In this document: positions 45,598 to 56,136 of the stretch, piece after piece | Position numbering within the stretch: the stretch's first letter is position 1 | How the letters are laid out: each line of letters starts with the position of its first letter | NCBI GenBank assembly: GCA_035235625.1 | Contig: CP141147.1 | Coordinates: 906,001 to 970,000, forward strand | DNA from: Saururus chinensis | Taxonomy: Eukaryota; Streptophyta; Magnoliopsida; Piperales; Saururaceae | Reading direction: 5' to 3' | DNA: 64,000 nucleotides | Notes under the pieces: generated by a model | What the model was told of the DNA's origin: nothing | Databases searched by the model: none | Seen by the model: the letters and a program-made list of their open reading frames with translations, nothing else | Made by a program: the position numbers and the translations under genes

Positions 45598-48372
45598 TTA
45601 TTTTGGTTTCCAAAGTTCATGCTCGAGGATGGGTTGACATGGGTTGCTTTGATGGCTACAGCTGCAATCCTTGTGATGATAAGTTGTGGGAATATCATCA
45701 TACTTCTTCTCTGTTTCTTTTAAAACTGTAATAATTATTTCTCTGAAATGATATAAATCGGCAAACATAAATGGCCATTTAGCACCGGCCACCGGATCCC
45801 AGAACGGTCTTAGCTCCAAGCAAAGTCTGGTAATGATGAAGGTCTTAAAGCCGTCATCCTCCCACGACAGTCCGTCCCACCACTCTCTGCTGCCACGAAT
45901 TTCACAAGCTTTTAGTTTCCCGTTCATTAACCCTAGCGGCAGCTTCTCCAATCCATTACATTCTAACAAGAAAAAGGAAGTGAGAGAAGGAAATAAGACG
46001 GTGTCACTGCATATGCTCTTCAGATTCCAGAGATTCATGACTTGTAGATTGGGAAAATAAATATCGCCATCTGCCTTGATCAATTCTTCCATCATCGGAC
46101 AGGCGCAAACTGTAAGCTCCGCCAGACCTTGAAGATGCTCAAGCCCAGAGATGTACTCGAGGGATTTGCATTCAATCAAGTGCAGCACCCGAAGGTTTTG
46201 AAGGCAAGGCTGACCTAACTTTACCTCTTCAAGACCCCAGCAATCGGCAAACAGAAGATCTTCTAAATTAGAGAAGTGCGAACTTGAAAGTACTGAAAAT
46301 TCCCTCTGAAGATCTTCTAAATTAGAAGAGTCCACTCGGAGTGATGACAAATCGGGTAAATCCTGAAGTGCTGATAGCATCTGATGCCTCGTGTCAAAAG
46401 AGTGAAGCAAATTTAAATGTACACGTCTTAGGGAATGAGGTAATCGTGGTATGAATTCCTCCGATGAATTCATAACTCCGATGGTCATTATTTCCAAGTT
46501 AGGCGAGTGTTCAAGCTCCGCTACAAATGCTGCGAGACACGGATCAAACTTGACTTTTCTCAACTGCTCCATGGTTCCTCGAAGCTGAATCCTGCCGCAG
46601 TTAAAGTTTAAATATTCTAGCACCTTTAACTTACTCAAAGACCCCATCTCAATTAGTAAACTATCGAAATCTGTAAACAATAGAGAAAGACATCTCAGTT
46701 CTACCAAATCTCTAATTGTCATATCACGGTCCAGAAAATAAACGTCAAATAATTGAAGGACTCTTACTTTGCACATGGATTTGAAGAAGCCTTTTGGTAT
46801 ATCTACCATAAGAGATTGTCCCATGATAAGCAATGTAGTCAGATTGTCGCAAAGAGGTTTCTCCGGTAATTTGTCAATACCCCCCACGAAAACCTTGTCG
46901 GCTTCTTCCCACCTATCAATATTTTCCTTATTTTTCATAACAAAGTAATTCAATTTCAATTGATCAGAAAGAATCCATAAACCCATATCTCTTATGACAT
47001 CATGCATCTTTACTTTCAAATCAGAACTACCTTTTTCTAATAAACATGCAGCCCGCAAAGTTCCAATGATGCCATATCCTCTATTCAGTAATTCTATGAA
47101 GCTTCCATTCATGCCCAATAACTCTTCCACAGCCCATAATTCAACAAGGTCACTGGAAGTCATCTCATAATCTTCAGGGAATAAGCAGCAATACAAGAAA
47201 CATTTTTTTTCTCCATGATCCGGTAAATAATCATAGCTGAATTTCATGCGATTAAAGAGATGTTTATCACCATCCAAAACATCAGAGCGGGACTTTTGCA
47301 GCATATTCAATGCATCTTCCAATTCTTGATGGGTATACTTACATGTCATAGCTCGGCCAATGACAGTGAGTGCAAGCTGCAATCCATCGCATTCTTTGGC
47401 AACTTTTTTAGCTAGCGATGAAACTCTTGAGTCACACTTCTCAAGGGTCTTCTTGCCTACACATTTCTCAAATATAGCCCACGAATCATCCCAACCCAAA
47501 CATTCTACTATAATCTCTTTATCAGAATCCATTTGGGTGCACACCTTCTCGGATTGAGTAGTAAAGATTATCTTCAATTTAGACGTATCTAAATCATCAT
47601 TGTCACCTATGATGCCAAGTTCTCCCATTTTTAAACTTTCCCAAATATCATCGAATAATAAAGCAACTTTATTCTGGGCGGCAAGGGCCTCATTTATTTT
47701 TTCGGCACGTTTATGACGAAGTTCCTCTTTATTAAAATGGAGGTTCATCTCTTCCATTATATTTTTTTGAATGCTATCCACATCAATCGACTTGGAAACA
47801 ACTATCTAAATAACTTTAAAATGTGAAGGTACCAAAAACTCTTTGCGAACCTTTTTAAGGAGTGTAGTTTTGCCAACCCCTCCCATGCCGTAAATGCCAA
47901 CCATTCCAACATTATCATCTCTAAGGAAATCACGTACCTTGTTGAAAGCTTGATCTTGTCCAATTGAAACATTGGAAGACATCCATCCTGTTTTTTGTCA
48001 TCTTGGAAGAGCTTGCCCAATATCCTCTTGCATATGCTTCTGTATGGTTGAAGCACCACCCACGACAATTGAGTCTACGTGAATGGATGATGATGGGCCA
48101 GCCCCACGTGACTCCACTTGCATCGCATGATATGTAGTGGACGGAGTGGGATCCATCAAACTACCTGGAGGGACAACAGAAGATGGTGTCGGCATGACTA
48201 CATCTACTTGCATATGATCTTGTGGAGTTGTAGGGTCTCCATGAAGGGAATGTTGAGGCTGATCATGATAGCTTTGAGGAGGGGGAGGAGGACACAAATT
48301 GTTGATCGCATCTTGCAAATTGGGATTAGCATTTGGCGGAGTCTTACTAGTTGTTCGAGATGATCTCCACAT
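45598..48372 (-). pseudogene. NBS-LRR resistance protein (RPS2/RPS5 type) with two in-frame stops
   Basis: One reading frame of 925 codons (MWRSSRTTSK to ELWKPK). It has a Pro-rich N terminus (residues 1-120) in place of the usual coiled coil, then NB-ARC: P-loop GMGGVGKTT (about 162-170), kinase-2 LLFDDIW (about 238-244), RNBS-B IIFTTQSEK (about 268), GLQLAL (about 330, usual GLPLAL), CFLYCCLFPEDYEM (about 391-404), MHDV (about 456), then leucine-rich repeats to about residue 840 and an unusual C-terminal tail after DDGFKTFI. Such proteins sense pathogen effectors inside the cell and trigger cell death. Two stops break the frame: TGA at 47998-48000 (codon 125) and TAG at 47806-47808 (codon 189, where the family has Trp in VIWIVVSK). 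Downstream of codon 189 the frame is open for 736 codons without frameshift, so loss is recent or partial. A product starting at Met198 (47781) would lack the P-loop. Confidence 0.93.
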
Positions 48373-49399
48373 TGTGATCTAAAAATAAAAGAGTGGCCAA
48401 ATGCAGTTTTAAAAAAGATTACCGAATGATAGGAGAGGAAAAATGAGACAATAAATATCTAAAAAGAAAAAAAAAGAAAAGAGAGAAAAAGAAGACTCAG
48501 CGAAGTCGCAAGGGATATGTTGGAGTGAAAAGGTGGAGAAAAAGTGAAATTATCACGAAAGGTTTGACGATGACTACTGCTAAAGGGTTAACTGCTGATT
48601 TACAAATTAATGTAGCTTAACATGCCAAGAGAGGAGAATGGAGGCTAGTCGAGTGGGTGGAAGAACAAATACGTAAAATAATGAAGTGTGATCACAAAAC
48701 AGAGTTTTAGAACATGTTGGCAAACCAAGGCAATAGGAAGAAATAGAAGTTGCAGGAGGACAACACGGCAGCAGACATGTGATATCTTTGAAGGTGGTGT
48801 TTTGCTGGAGCTCACACACTGGGAAAGAGAGGAAGAAGATGAAGAACAGGTAGATATCTAGTGGGGTTGCAATAAATTGCATTAGTGGGATGTTTGCAAT
48901 GAAACGATGACTGGGTGTGAATGGGTGAATACCAAAAAGGTTGATTTTTTGGGTCTACTTCTCAACACGAGGCCCCTTTTAATTTTAAAACATAGTTGTC
49001 CTTTTTAAGACATAGTTGTCATGCATCACATGTTACTATAACGTATTCACATTTAACACAAAAAAGTATTTTTTTAAATATGCCATGTACATGTATTACA
49101 TATTAAAAAAACATTACATGGACTTTGTTATATAATTATAGTCATGTGTATTTAGTTTGATGAATATGTGTTTTGAATATTTGATTCATTTTAACCTATA
49201 AAATATATATTTTACTACTCTCTCCATCCTGAAATAAGTGTCTAATTTACTTAGTTGTCAACCACTTTCTCCTATGAAAAATTATATTAACCCAATGAAT
49301 CTACCCAATAATTCCTCTAAATTTAGGTTTAATTGAATAGTAAATGTGGGCCCAAGTAAGCTTTATGTATGAGTCATATATTCTATTCAACCAAAACCC
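48373..49399. other. Upstream region of the NLR; repeat remnants
   Basis: No gene recognised. 48840-48935 is an inverted relative of the repeat at 50699-50830 (ACCCATTCACACCCAGTCAT and TGCAACCCCACTAGAT). The ORF 48607-48882 - overlaps this repeat and is not supported as a gene. Confidence 0.5.
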
Positions 49400-50410
49400 A
49401 ATTAAGAGGGTTTGTTAGGCATATATCACTACTTTTCTCCTATCTTACCAATTGTTAACTATATTTTATATTTAAATAGCCTTCATCATCTTTTTTATGT
49501 GTCAATAGAAATAGTGCCATAGCTATTGAGTGATATAATGTAACTTGAATATTAAAAATTTAAAATTAGAATACTTATTTCATAGTAGTGAGACTCCGAT
49601 TATAACATGGAAGGTTATATCGATACGGATGAGAGTATCGATGACTATAGATATGGGTACGCACTGATAATACGCTTGGTATATGCCGAAACGGGCGTAA
49701 ACCCTTTTATAAATATAAAAAAAATATTATAACTAATAATATATTATTATAATACTTCTTTTAGAGCATAATAAGATCGTAAAATGTCATATAAATTGAT
49801 ATAGGCATTCTAAAATCAGTTTATTTGGAACCATACACAATTATGTTCTCCGTCCCATACAAATTATTGCTCATTCTTTCCCATATTAAGTGTTCTAAAA
49901 TTAATTTATTTTAAAAATAAATATGAGTCTAAGTTATATGTTTAAATAAATATATATTTATAAAGTACTATATATAAAAAAAATAATTATGTAAATTACA
50001 TGGACCTACCCGTATTCATCTCATATAACTTTAAAAATATTATTTTTTAATATAGCAAAAATATAAACTTTCAAAAAAGTTGGGTTTAAATTGTATTTTT
50101 GTTTTTAAGAAAAAAAAATTTTAGGAAAAAATTTATTTTTTAAAATAAAAAAAATAATTTTAAAAATAAAAATTATTTTTTAATACCATATTAATATATA
50201 TATAAATACGGTACGGCTAATATGTATTGCAATCTGGTGTAAGGGGTGTACCACCCTATACCCATATAGGTCGATACGGTGCTGTATCTACCGATACTAC
50301 CTTTCATAAATTATAATAAATACATGAGAACACAGAATAAATCATAGCTGCCCTAACTCGGCTTGACATGTAAGTCTAGCCGGATGGAAACCCCGCTTGG
50401 CTTGGTTCAA
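49400..50410. repeat. Dispersed repeat, copy 2 (interrupted)
   Basis: Matches 42040-42330 on both sides of an inserted TIR element (49606-50308). Confidence 0.88.
49606..50308. mobile_element. Non-autonomous TIR element, about 700 bp
   Basis: Ends CATGGAAGGTTATATCGATA and, inverted, TATGAAAGGTAGTATCGGTA. ATTATAA flanks both sides (49599-49605 and 50310-50316), an apparent 7-8-bp target duplication. The uninterrupted copy at 42040-42330 shows the empty site. The interior is very AT-rich and noncoding. Target length fits hAT (8) better than CACTA or Stowaway; a Mutator-type element (9) is also possible. Confidence 0.82.
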
Positions 50411-50510
50411 TGTATTTATTTTTGCCCTAACTGGTGTTGGGTCTTCCCTCCATTATATCATATCATATGATAACAAAAAGGGACTTTTTTATTTTATGTT
50501 TTCCTAGATG

Positions 50511-50830
50511 GCTCATGTTCCCTCAATTATTGTACCAAGACATTCATTCACACCCTGTCATCGTTCATATTGTGGTTTCATCCATTCGCAATTTATTGCA
50601 ACCCCTACTAGATTATTGATGTCACCTTCGTGGAAGGGACTTATTTATATAATAAAAAAGTCCCTTCGAAGGTGACATCAACAATGGCAGCATTCATTCA
50701 TGTTCCCTCAGTCAATTGTACCAACTCACCCATTCACACCCAGTCATCGTTCTTGTTTTGGTTTCATCTCAACTTATTGCAACCCCACTAGATTGTTGAT
50801 GTCACCTTGGTGAAAGGGACTTATTTTATA
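50511..50830. repeat. Direct repeat pair around a hairpin
   Basis: 50511-50646 and 50699-50828 are direct copies (CATGTTCCCTCA-TTGTACCAA, ATTCACACCC-GTCATCGTTC, TTATTGCAACCCC-CTAGATT, TTGATGTCACCTT). Between them GATGTCACCTTCGTGGAAGG ending ACTT pairs with AAGTCCCTTCGAAGGTGACA ending TC across a 14-bp AT loop (50620-50685), giving a hairpin of about 23 bp. Confidence 0.88.
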
Positions 50831-51857
50831 TTACTTAAGTACAGATTGAGTTCATGTACTCAAGTATAGATCTAACCCTTAATTTTGAAATCAATGGCCC
50901 CACAAGGACCCATTTATGCCAAGCTCACCCAACTCCCACTCCCTCACCCACCTTGTCCGACTCCTCAAGTGAAGAGATCTGAAAAGACCTGCAACATCAC
51001 CATTTGTTCATCTCCGGCGGGCGTCCATCCCTCGCCCAATGCATCTCACCCCACTCCTGAATCCCCTCCTATTATCAAATCCAATTCATCCCACCCCACA
51101 ATAGCCCTCCTATCGATCCAGTCTGCCCCGCTTCTTATTGATTCAAACCCTCCCTCCTCCTGGCAAGAGGGTGTCCATGGGAGGATCAAAGCTTTGTCAA
51201 ACAGTTTTGCCAGGGTTGCCAAACCATGTACAAGACCAAGTTGTCATTGCCCCTAAGCCTGACAACAGTATTGCAACCTGACCCATCACCAGATATGTTT
51301 GAAGACCACAACGTGTTTCTTCTATCATGCCTCTCGTCGTATCCACAACTGAATTTTTGACCATGTGTTTTTTAATTAAACAATCATGGCGAATACTCAA
51401 AGTATCCCAAATTAGAACCATCTTGCTAACCGTTCCACTGTCCACCGAGGATTCAAAGGCCTCAAGCATGAGTCCTATCAAAACCAACTTCAACAAGAGC
51501 ATTTTTTTTATGGAACAAAAGCATTTATGTACAAATAATTGCTACAAACTATCTGTTCATCCAAAGCTACATTACAGCTACAACATTGAACTTTTGAGAC
51601 ACAAACATAATCGTCCATAAGAACAAAGCCATGCTTCCTTCAGTCATTTCCTCAAACAGTTGGTCCCTTGAGTGCCCACTACATCACTCCCTTGAGGGGT
51701 TGCTGATCGACGTTGTGCTGTTGTAGCCCTCCCATGTTTGCCTATCATCACTGGAGAAGAGCCTATTAGAGAAGAGTCATGGTAGTTGCCAATTAATTTG
51801 TTGCCGCTGCCAAAGACGGTGACCCCTTGGTTCTTAACCACGGTTGGGTCAATAGTA
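50831..51857. other. Intergenic sequence, nothing assigned
   Basis: ORFs 50885-51256 + (Pro-rich) and 51197-51502 - resemble no family I recognise and have no supporting context. Confidence 0.4.
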
Positions 51858-54239
51858 CACTACAACAAAATGTAGTATTAGTTACGCATTTATTAGCGAC
51901 GCAAATATAAGCGTCGCTACAAACAACTACTTGTGATGCATACAAAAGTGTCGTTAAAAAATAGACTATTAGTGATGCATTTTATTATGCATCGCTAATA
52001 GTCATATATTAGCGACGCTTTAAACTAAGTGTCGCTAATAGTTCCTTTATTTACATCGTTTTATAAAACGTCGCAAAAAGATATATATTTTAACTAAAAA
52101 AGAAAAAAATCATAACTATTAGCGACGCTTATCGCAAGTGTTGTTAATAGTCCTGGTATTAGTTAATAATTTAAAATAAAAAAATAAAATTTTTGAATTA
52201 TTGGCAACGCTTTTAAATAAGCGTCGCAAATAGCATTTGAATAGCTTTATTAATTAATTTTATTTAATAAATAAAAATTTAAAAAAACTTCCTAAATATA
52301 ATATATATTTTATTCAATATTCACTATTTGTATATATAATAAATAAATATTAAAATTTTAATAAAAAAGTAGTGTTAATAATAGATTAAACTTTCACTAT
52401 TTATATATAATATATTTTATTTCTTAAATTTTTTTATTAATTTTTAAATATAATTTATAATGAAAGAGAGAGTGAAGAGAGAGAAGAGAGGGATCGAAGA
52501 GAGAGTGAGGACAGAGAGGCGGGAGGAGAGAGGCTCAGGTAGAGAGAGGAGAGAGGAGAGGGAGAGAGGGATGGAGGGTAGAGAGAGAGGGAGGGGTGAG
52601 AGGAGAGAGAGAGAAGGGGGAGTTTTTTTTTATTTTTTATTAAAAAAATATACTAGCAAAGCATATGTGTATATGTCGCTAATAACACTAGGTATTAGCG
52701 ACGCATATGTATATGCGTTGCTAATAGTATAGTGTATTAGTGACATATATGTGTGCGTCACTAATAGTATTTTTTAATTTAAAAAAATTAAAATTAAAAC
52801 AAATAGAGAGAGTGAGGAGAGAGTGGGAAAGAGAAAGAGAGAGGAAGGGAAAGAGAGAGGAGGAGGGACGAGAGAGAGAGAGGGAGAGAGGAGAGAGGGA
52901 GGAAAGAGAGGAAAGAGAGAGAAGGGAGATAATTTTTATTTTTTTAAAAATGTATTAGCTACGCATATGCCTATGCGTCGCTAATAACACTAGGTATTAG
53001 CGACGCATACGTTTATGTGTCACTAATAGTCAAGTGTATTAGCGATGTATAAGTATATACATCGCTAATACACTAAACTATTAGCGACGCATACATGTAT
53101 GCGTCTTTAATAGTATTTTTTATTTAAAAAATTTAAAATTAAAACAAATAGAGAGAGGAAAGGGATATTAATTAATTTTTAATTTTAAGATTTTTTTATA
53201 CATTATTATATTTTAAAAATAGAAAATAAAATAAATACTATTAGAGACTTATAGTATTTTTTTATTTTTTTATTTATAAAATTAAATTTTAAAATAAAAA
53301 TCATAAAAAAATAAAATTAGATGAGAGAGTGTGTAGAGAGAGGAGAAAGAGAGAGATAGAGAGGAGAGGGAGAGAGAGAGAGGGGAAAGGGAGATTAATT
53401 AATTTTTATTTTTTAAAGATTTTTTTATACATTACTATATTTTAAAAATAAAAAATAAAATAAATATTATTAGCTACAGTGTAGAAATATATGTCGCTAA
53501 TGGGGTAGATATTAGTGATGTATAATAATATACATCGCTAATACCTATACTATTAGCGACATATATTACTATACGTCGCTAATAATATTTATTTTATTTT
53601 ATTTTTTATTTTTAAAATTAATTTTTAAAAACAAAAAATCATAAAATTGAAATAGAGATAGTGTGTAGAGAGAGGAGAGGGAGAGAGAGATGGAGAGGAG
53701 AGGGAAAGAGAGGAGTGGGAGAGAGAGAGGAGTGGGAGAGGAGAGAGAGATAAAGGAGAGGGGGAGAGAGAGGAGAATGAGAAGAGAGAGAGGGGAGGGC
53801 GGAGAGAGATGAGAGAGACAGAGAGAGGAGAGCAAGGAGAGAGAGAGGAGAGGGAGATTAATTAATTTTTAATTTTATAATTTTTTTATAAATTATTATA
53901 TTTTAAAAATAAAAAATAAAATAAATATTATTAGCGACACATATAATATATGTCACTAATAGTGTAGGTATTAGCGACGTATATTATTATATGTCACTAA
54001 TACCTACTCTTTTTATACGTCGCTAATAGTATTTATTTTATTTTTTTATTTTAAAAAAAAATTTTAAAAATAAAAAATTTTAAAAAAATTAAAATTAGAG
54101 GAGAGATAGTGTGTAGAGAGAGGAGAGAGAGGAGAGGGAGAGGGAGTGACGAGAGAGAGGAGAGAGCTAGAGAGAGGGGAGAGAGAGGAGAGGGAAAGAG
54201 GCGAGAGAGAGAAAGAAATAGGGAAGAGAGGGTAGGGAG

Positions 54240-54825
54240 CAATGTTTTAAAACCCGGCCCGATCACCGACCCGGATTAGTGATGTCATCACCTAAAAAAA
54301 TTTATAAGAATTTCCGCCTAAAACAAAAAAAAATTACTTTATTCAAACACAGAACGCCTCTGGAGAAGGCTTCGCAACACTGGACATACCCACGATGCCT
54401 CCAAAGTAGACGGGGAGAAGTCAGCGATTTAGGTAGAAAAATAGATGGCGGCGAGGGAAGAAGAGAGAGGAGGGATTTTCGCCAGAGAAAATCGCCGAAA
54501 CGTGGAGAGGGAATCGCTGGAAGAGATCGCCGGAACGTGGAGAGAATCGCCGGAGGAGATCACTGCTCACAGATTTGGCGTCGCCCCAAATCGCTCAGCC
54601 CTCCAAGCTCCTCCAGTCCAGATCTAGAATCCTGATCGCGAATTTGCGATATGTGTTTTTTTTTTTAAAAAAAAACCAGACTGGAACACCGGGTAACCGG
54701 CCGGGTCACACTGACCCGGCCGGGTTAAACAGACCTGGGAATCCAGTTGAACCGGCCCATTTTTTACAACGGGTCCGATTGAACCGGGTTGGACCGGCCA
54801 GTCCGGTCCGGTTTTTAAAACACTG
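54240..54825. mobile_element. hAT-like non-autonomous element nested in the CACTA
   Basis: Ends CAATGTTTTAAAACCCGGCC and, inverted, CAGTGTTTTAAAAACCGGAC. Flanked by GTAGGGAG (54232-54239) and GTAGAGAG (54826-54833), an 8-bp target duplication with one mismatch, as for hAT elements. The right third is rich in CCGGGT/ACCCGG. Small ORFs inside are not recognisable. Confidence 0.87.
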
Positions 54826-55019
54826 GTAGAGAGTGAAGAGAGAGCGAGTGAGTGTAGAGAGAGAGTAATGAGAGAAAGAAATTTTTAAACAATAAAAAAC
54901 TTATTTTAGTGACATATAGTGGTATATGTCGCTAAAAAAGGTATTATTAGTGACGTATATACTATACATCACTGATAAAATTACTATTGGCGGCTAATAA
55001 TTTTTTTTGAAAAAAAATG

Positions 55020-55480
55020 ATTTACGTAGGCGAAATTTGGCCCGTTGCTTATAAAGGGCCCCCCCGGATCATGCGACTCGCTGCCCTGCCACCTCTTTCG
55101 CCCCACTGCCCCCCAGCCACCTCACCCATCCCCCCCCCCCCCCCTCTAATTTTCAGAGGAGGAGGAAGGAAGGAGGGGAGTCGAGGAGAAGGGGGCAAGA
55201 GGACGGCGCCGCCTCCCGCTCCCCCTTCTCTGCCCCCCTCCCTGCCCCCTCCTCTCGATTTTCGGGGGGAAGGAGGGGGGCAGAGAAGGGGGAGCGGGAG
55301 TGGGGTGGGAGGACGGCGGTGGTGCCGTCATCCCCCCTCCTACTAGCCCTCCCTTCCCCCTCCTCTGATTTTCAGAGGAGGGGGCGGAGCCGGGGTCCGA
55401 ATTTCAGTGCCCCTCTGTCCTTCGACCCCCCACCCTTCCCCAGTGGGCCTGGTGGCCCACTGAGGATTTTTTTTATTAAA
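55020..55480. other. GC-rich low-complexity island inside the CACTA element
   Basis: About 460 bp of CCCCT/AGGGG-rich sequence with repeated AATTTTCAGAGGAGG-type and CTCTCGATTTTCGG units in both orientations, sharply different from the AT-rich surroundings. Possibly captured host sequence; its ORFs are compositional. Confidence 0.7.
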
Positions 55481-56136
55481 AAAATTCATCTTTAGAGATG
55501 CATATAAATTATTTTAATAATTTAAAATGTATTAGAAACGCTTGAGAAGCGTCGTTATTTAATTTAAAATTTTTAATATTATAATATTAGTGGTGCTTTG
55601 AAATTTTTTAAAAAAACTTTCTTCTATTAGCGACATATAGAAAGTGTCGCTAATAAGGACTTATTAGCGACATTTACAATTATACATCGCTAATAAGTTA
55701 TTTTTAATTTTTTTAGAAATAATTTTTCTATTAGCGACGTATATACAAGCATCGCTAATAACTCCTTATTAGCGATGCATATTGGTATACGTCGCTAATA
55801 ATTTATTTTTATTTTTTTTAAAAATAGTTTTTTCTATTAGTGACGTATAAAAAAGCGTCGCTAATAATTTATCATTAGCGATGCTAAAAAATAAGTATTG
55901 TTAATAATTTCTTATTAACGACATAGATTTATTAATAGCAATGTGTATATATATATGTCGCTAATAGGCTCTATTAGCGACACTTTTTACTATACATCGT
56001 GAATGGGTTATAGCAACGATACTTTTTGGGATGCTTATAGTGACATTTATTATGCATCACTAATAGTCATTAGCAATACTTATGGGACTATTAGTGATAC
56101 ATAAATACGTCACTAATAGTCCTTTTTGTTGTAGTT

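Larger units (their letters stand above)
51858..56136. mobile_element. Non-autonomous CACTA (En/Spm) element, 4.28 kb
   Basis: Left end CACTACAACAAAATG at 51858; right end CTTTTTGTTGTAGT followed by T at 56136, the inverted partner with the last G changed. Plant CACTA elements start exactly this way. Subterminal regions about 1-2 kb deep are filled with inverted units TTAGCGACGCATA / TATGCGTCGCTAATA spaced irregularly, with GAGAGAGGGA-rich islands between them. No transposase coding region is present. A hAT-like element (54240-54825) and a GC-rich island (about 55020-55480) lie in its interior. The 3-bp target duplication is unclear (GTA left, ATA right). Confidence 0.88.

Noticed and set aside
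52460..54266. GA-rich ORFs (RERERE, LSLSLS) in the CACTA element
   Set aside because: They are low-complexity translations of GAGAGAGGG islands with no coding signature.
51858..56136. Regularly spaced palindromes considered as a CRISPR-like array
   Set aside because: Spacing is irregular, the repeats are inverted rather than direct, the ends are CACTA termini, and the genome is a plant's.
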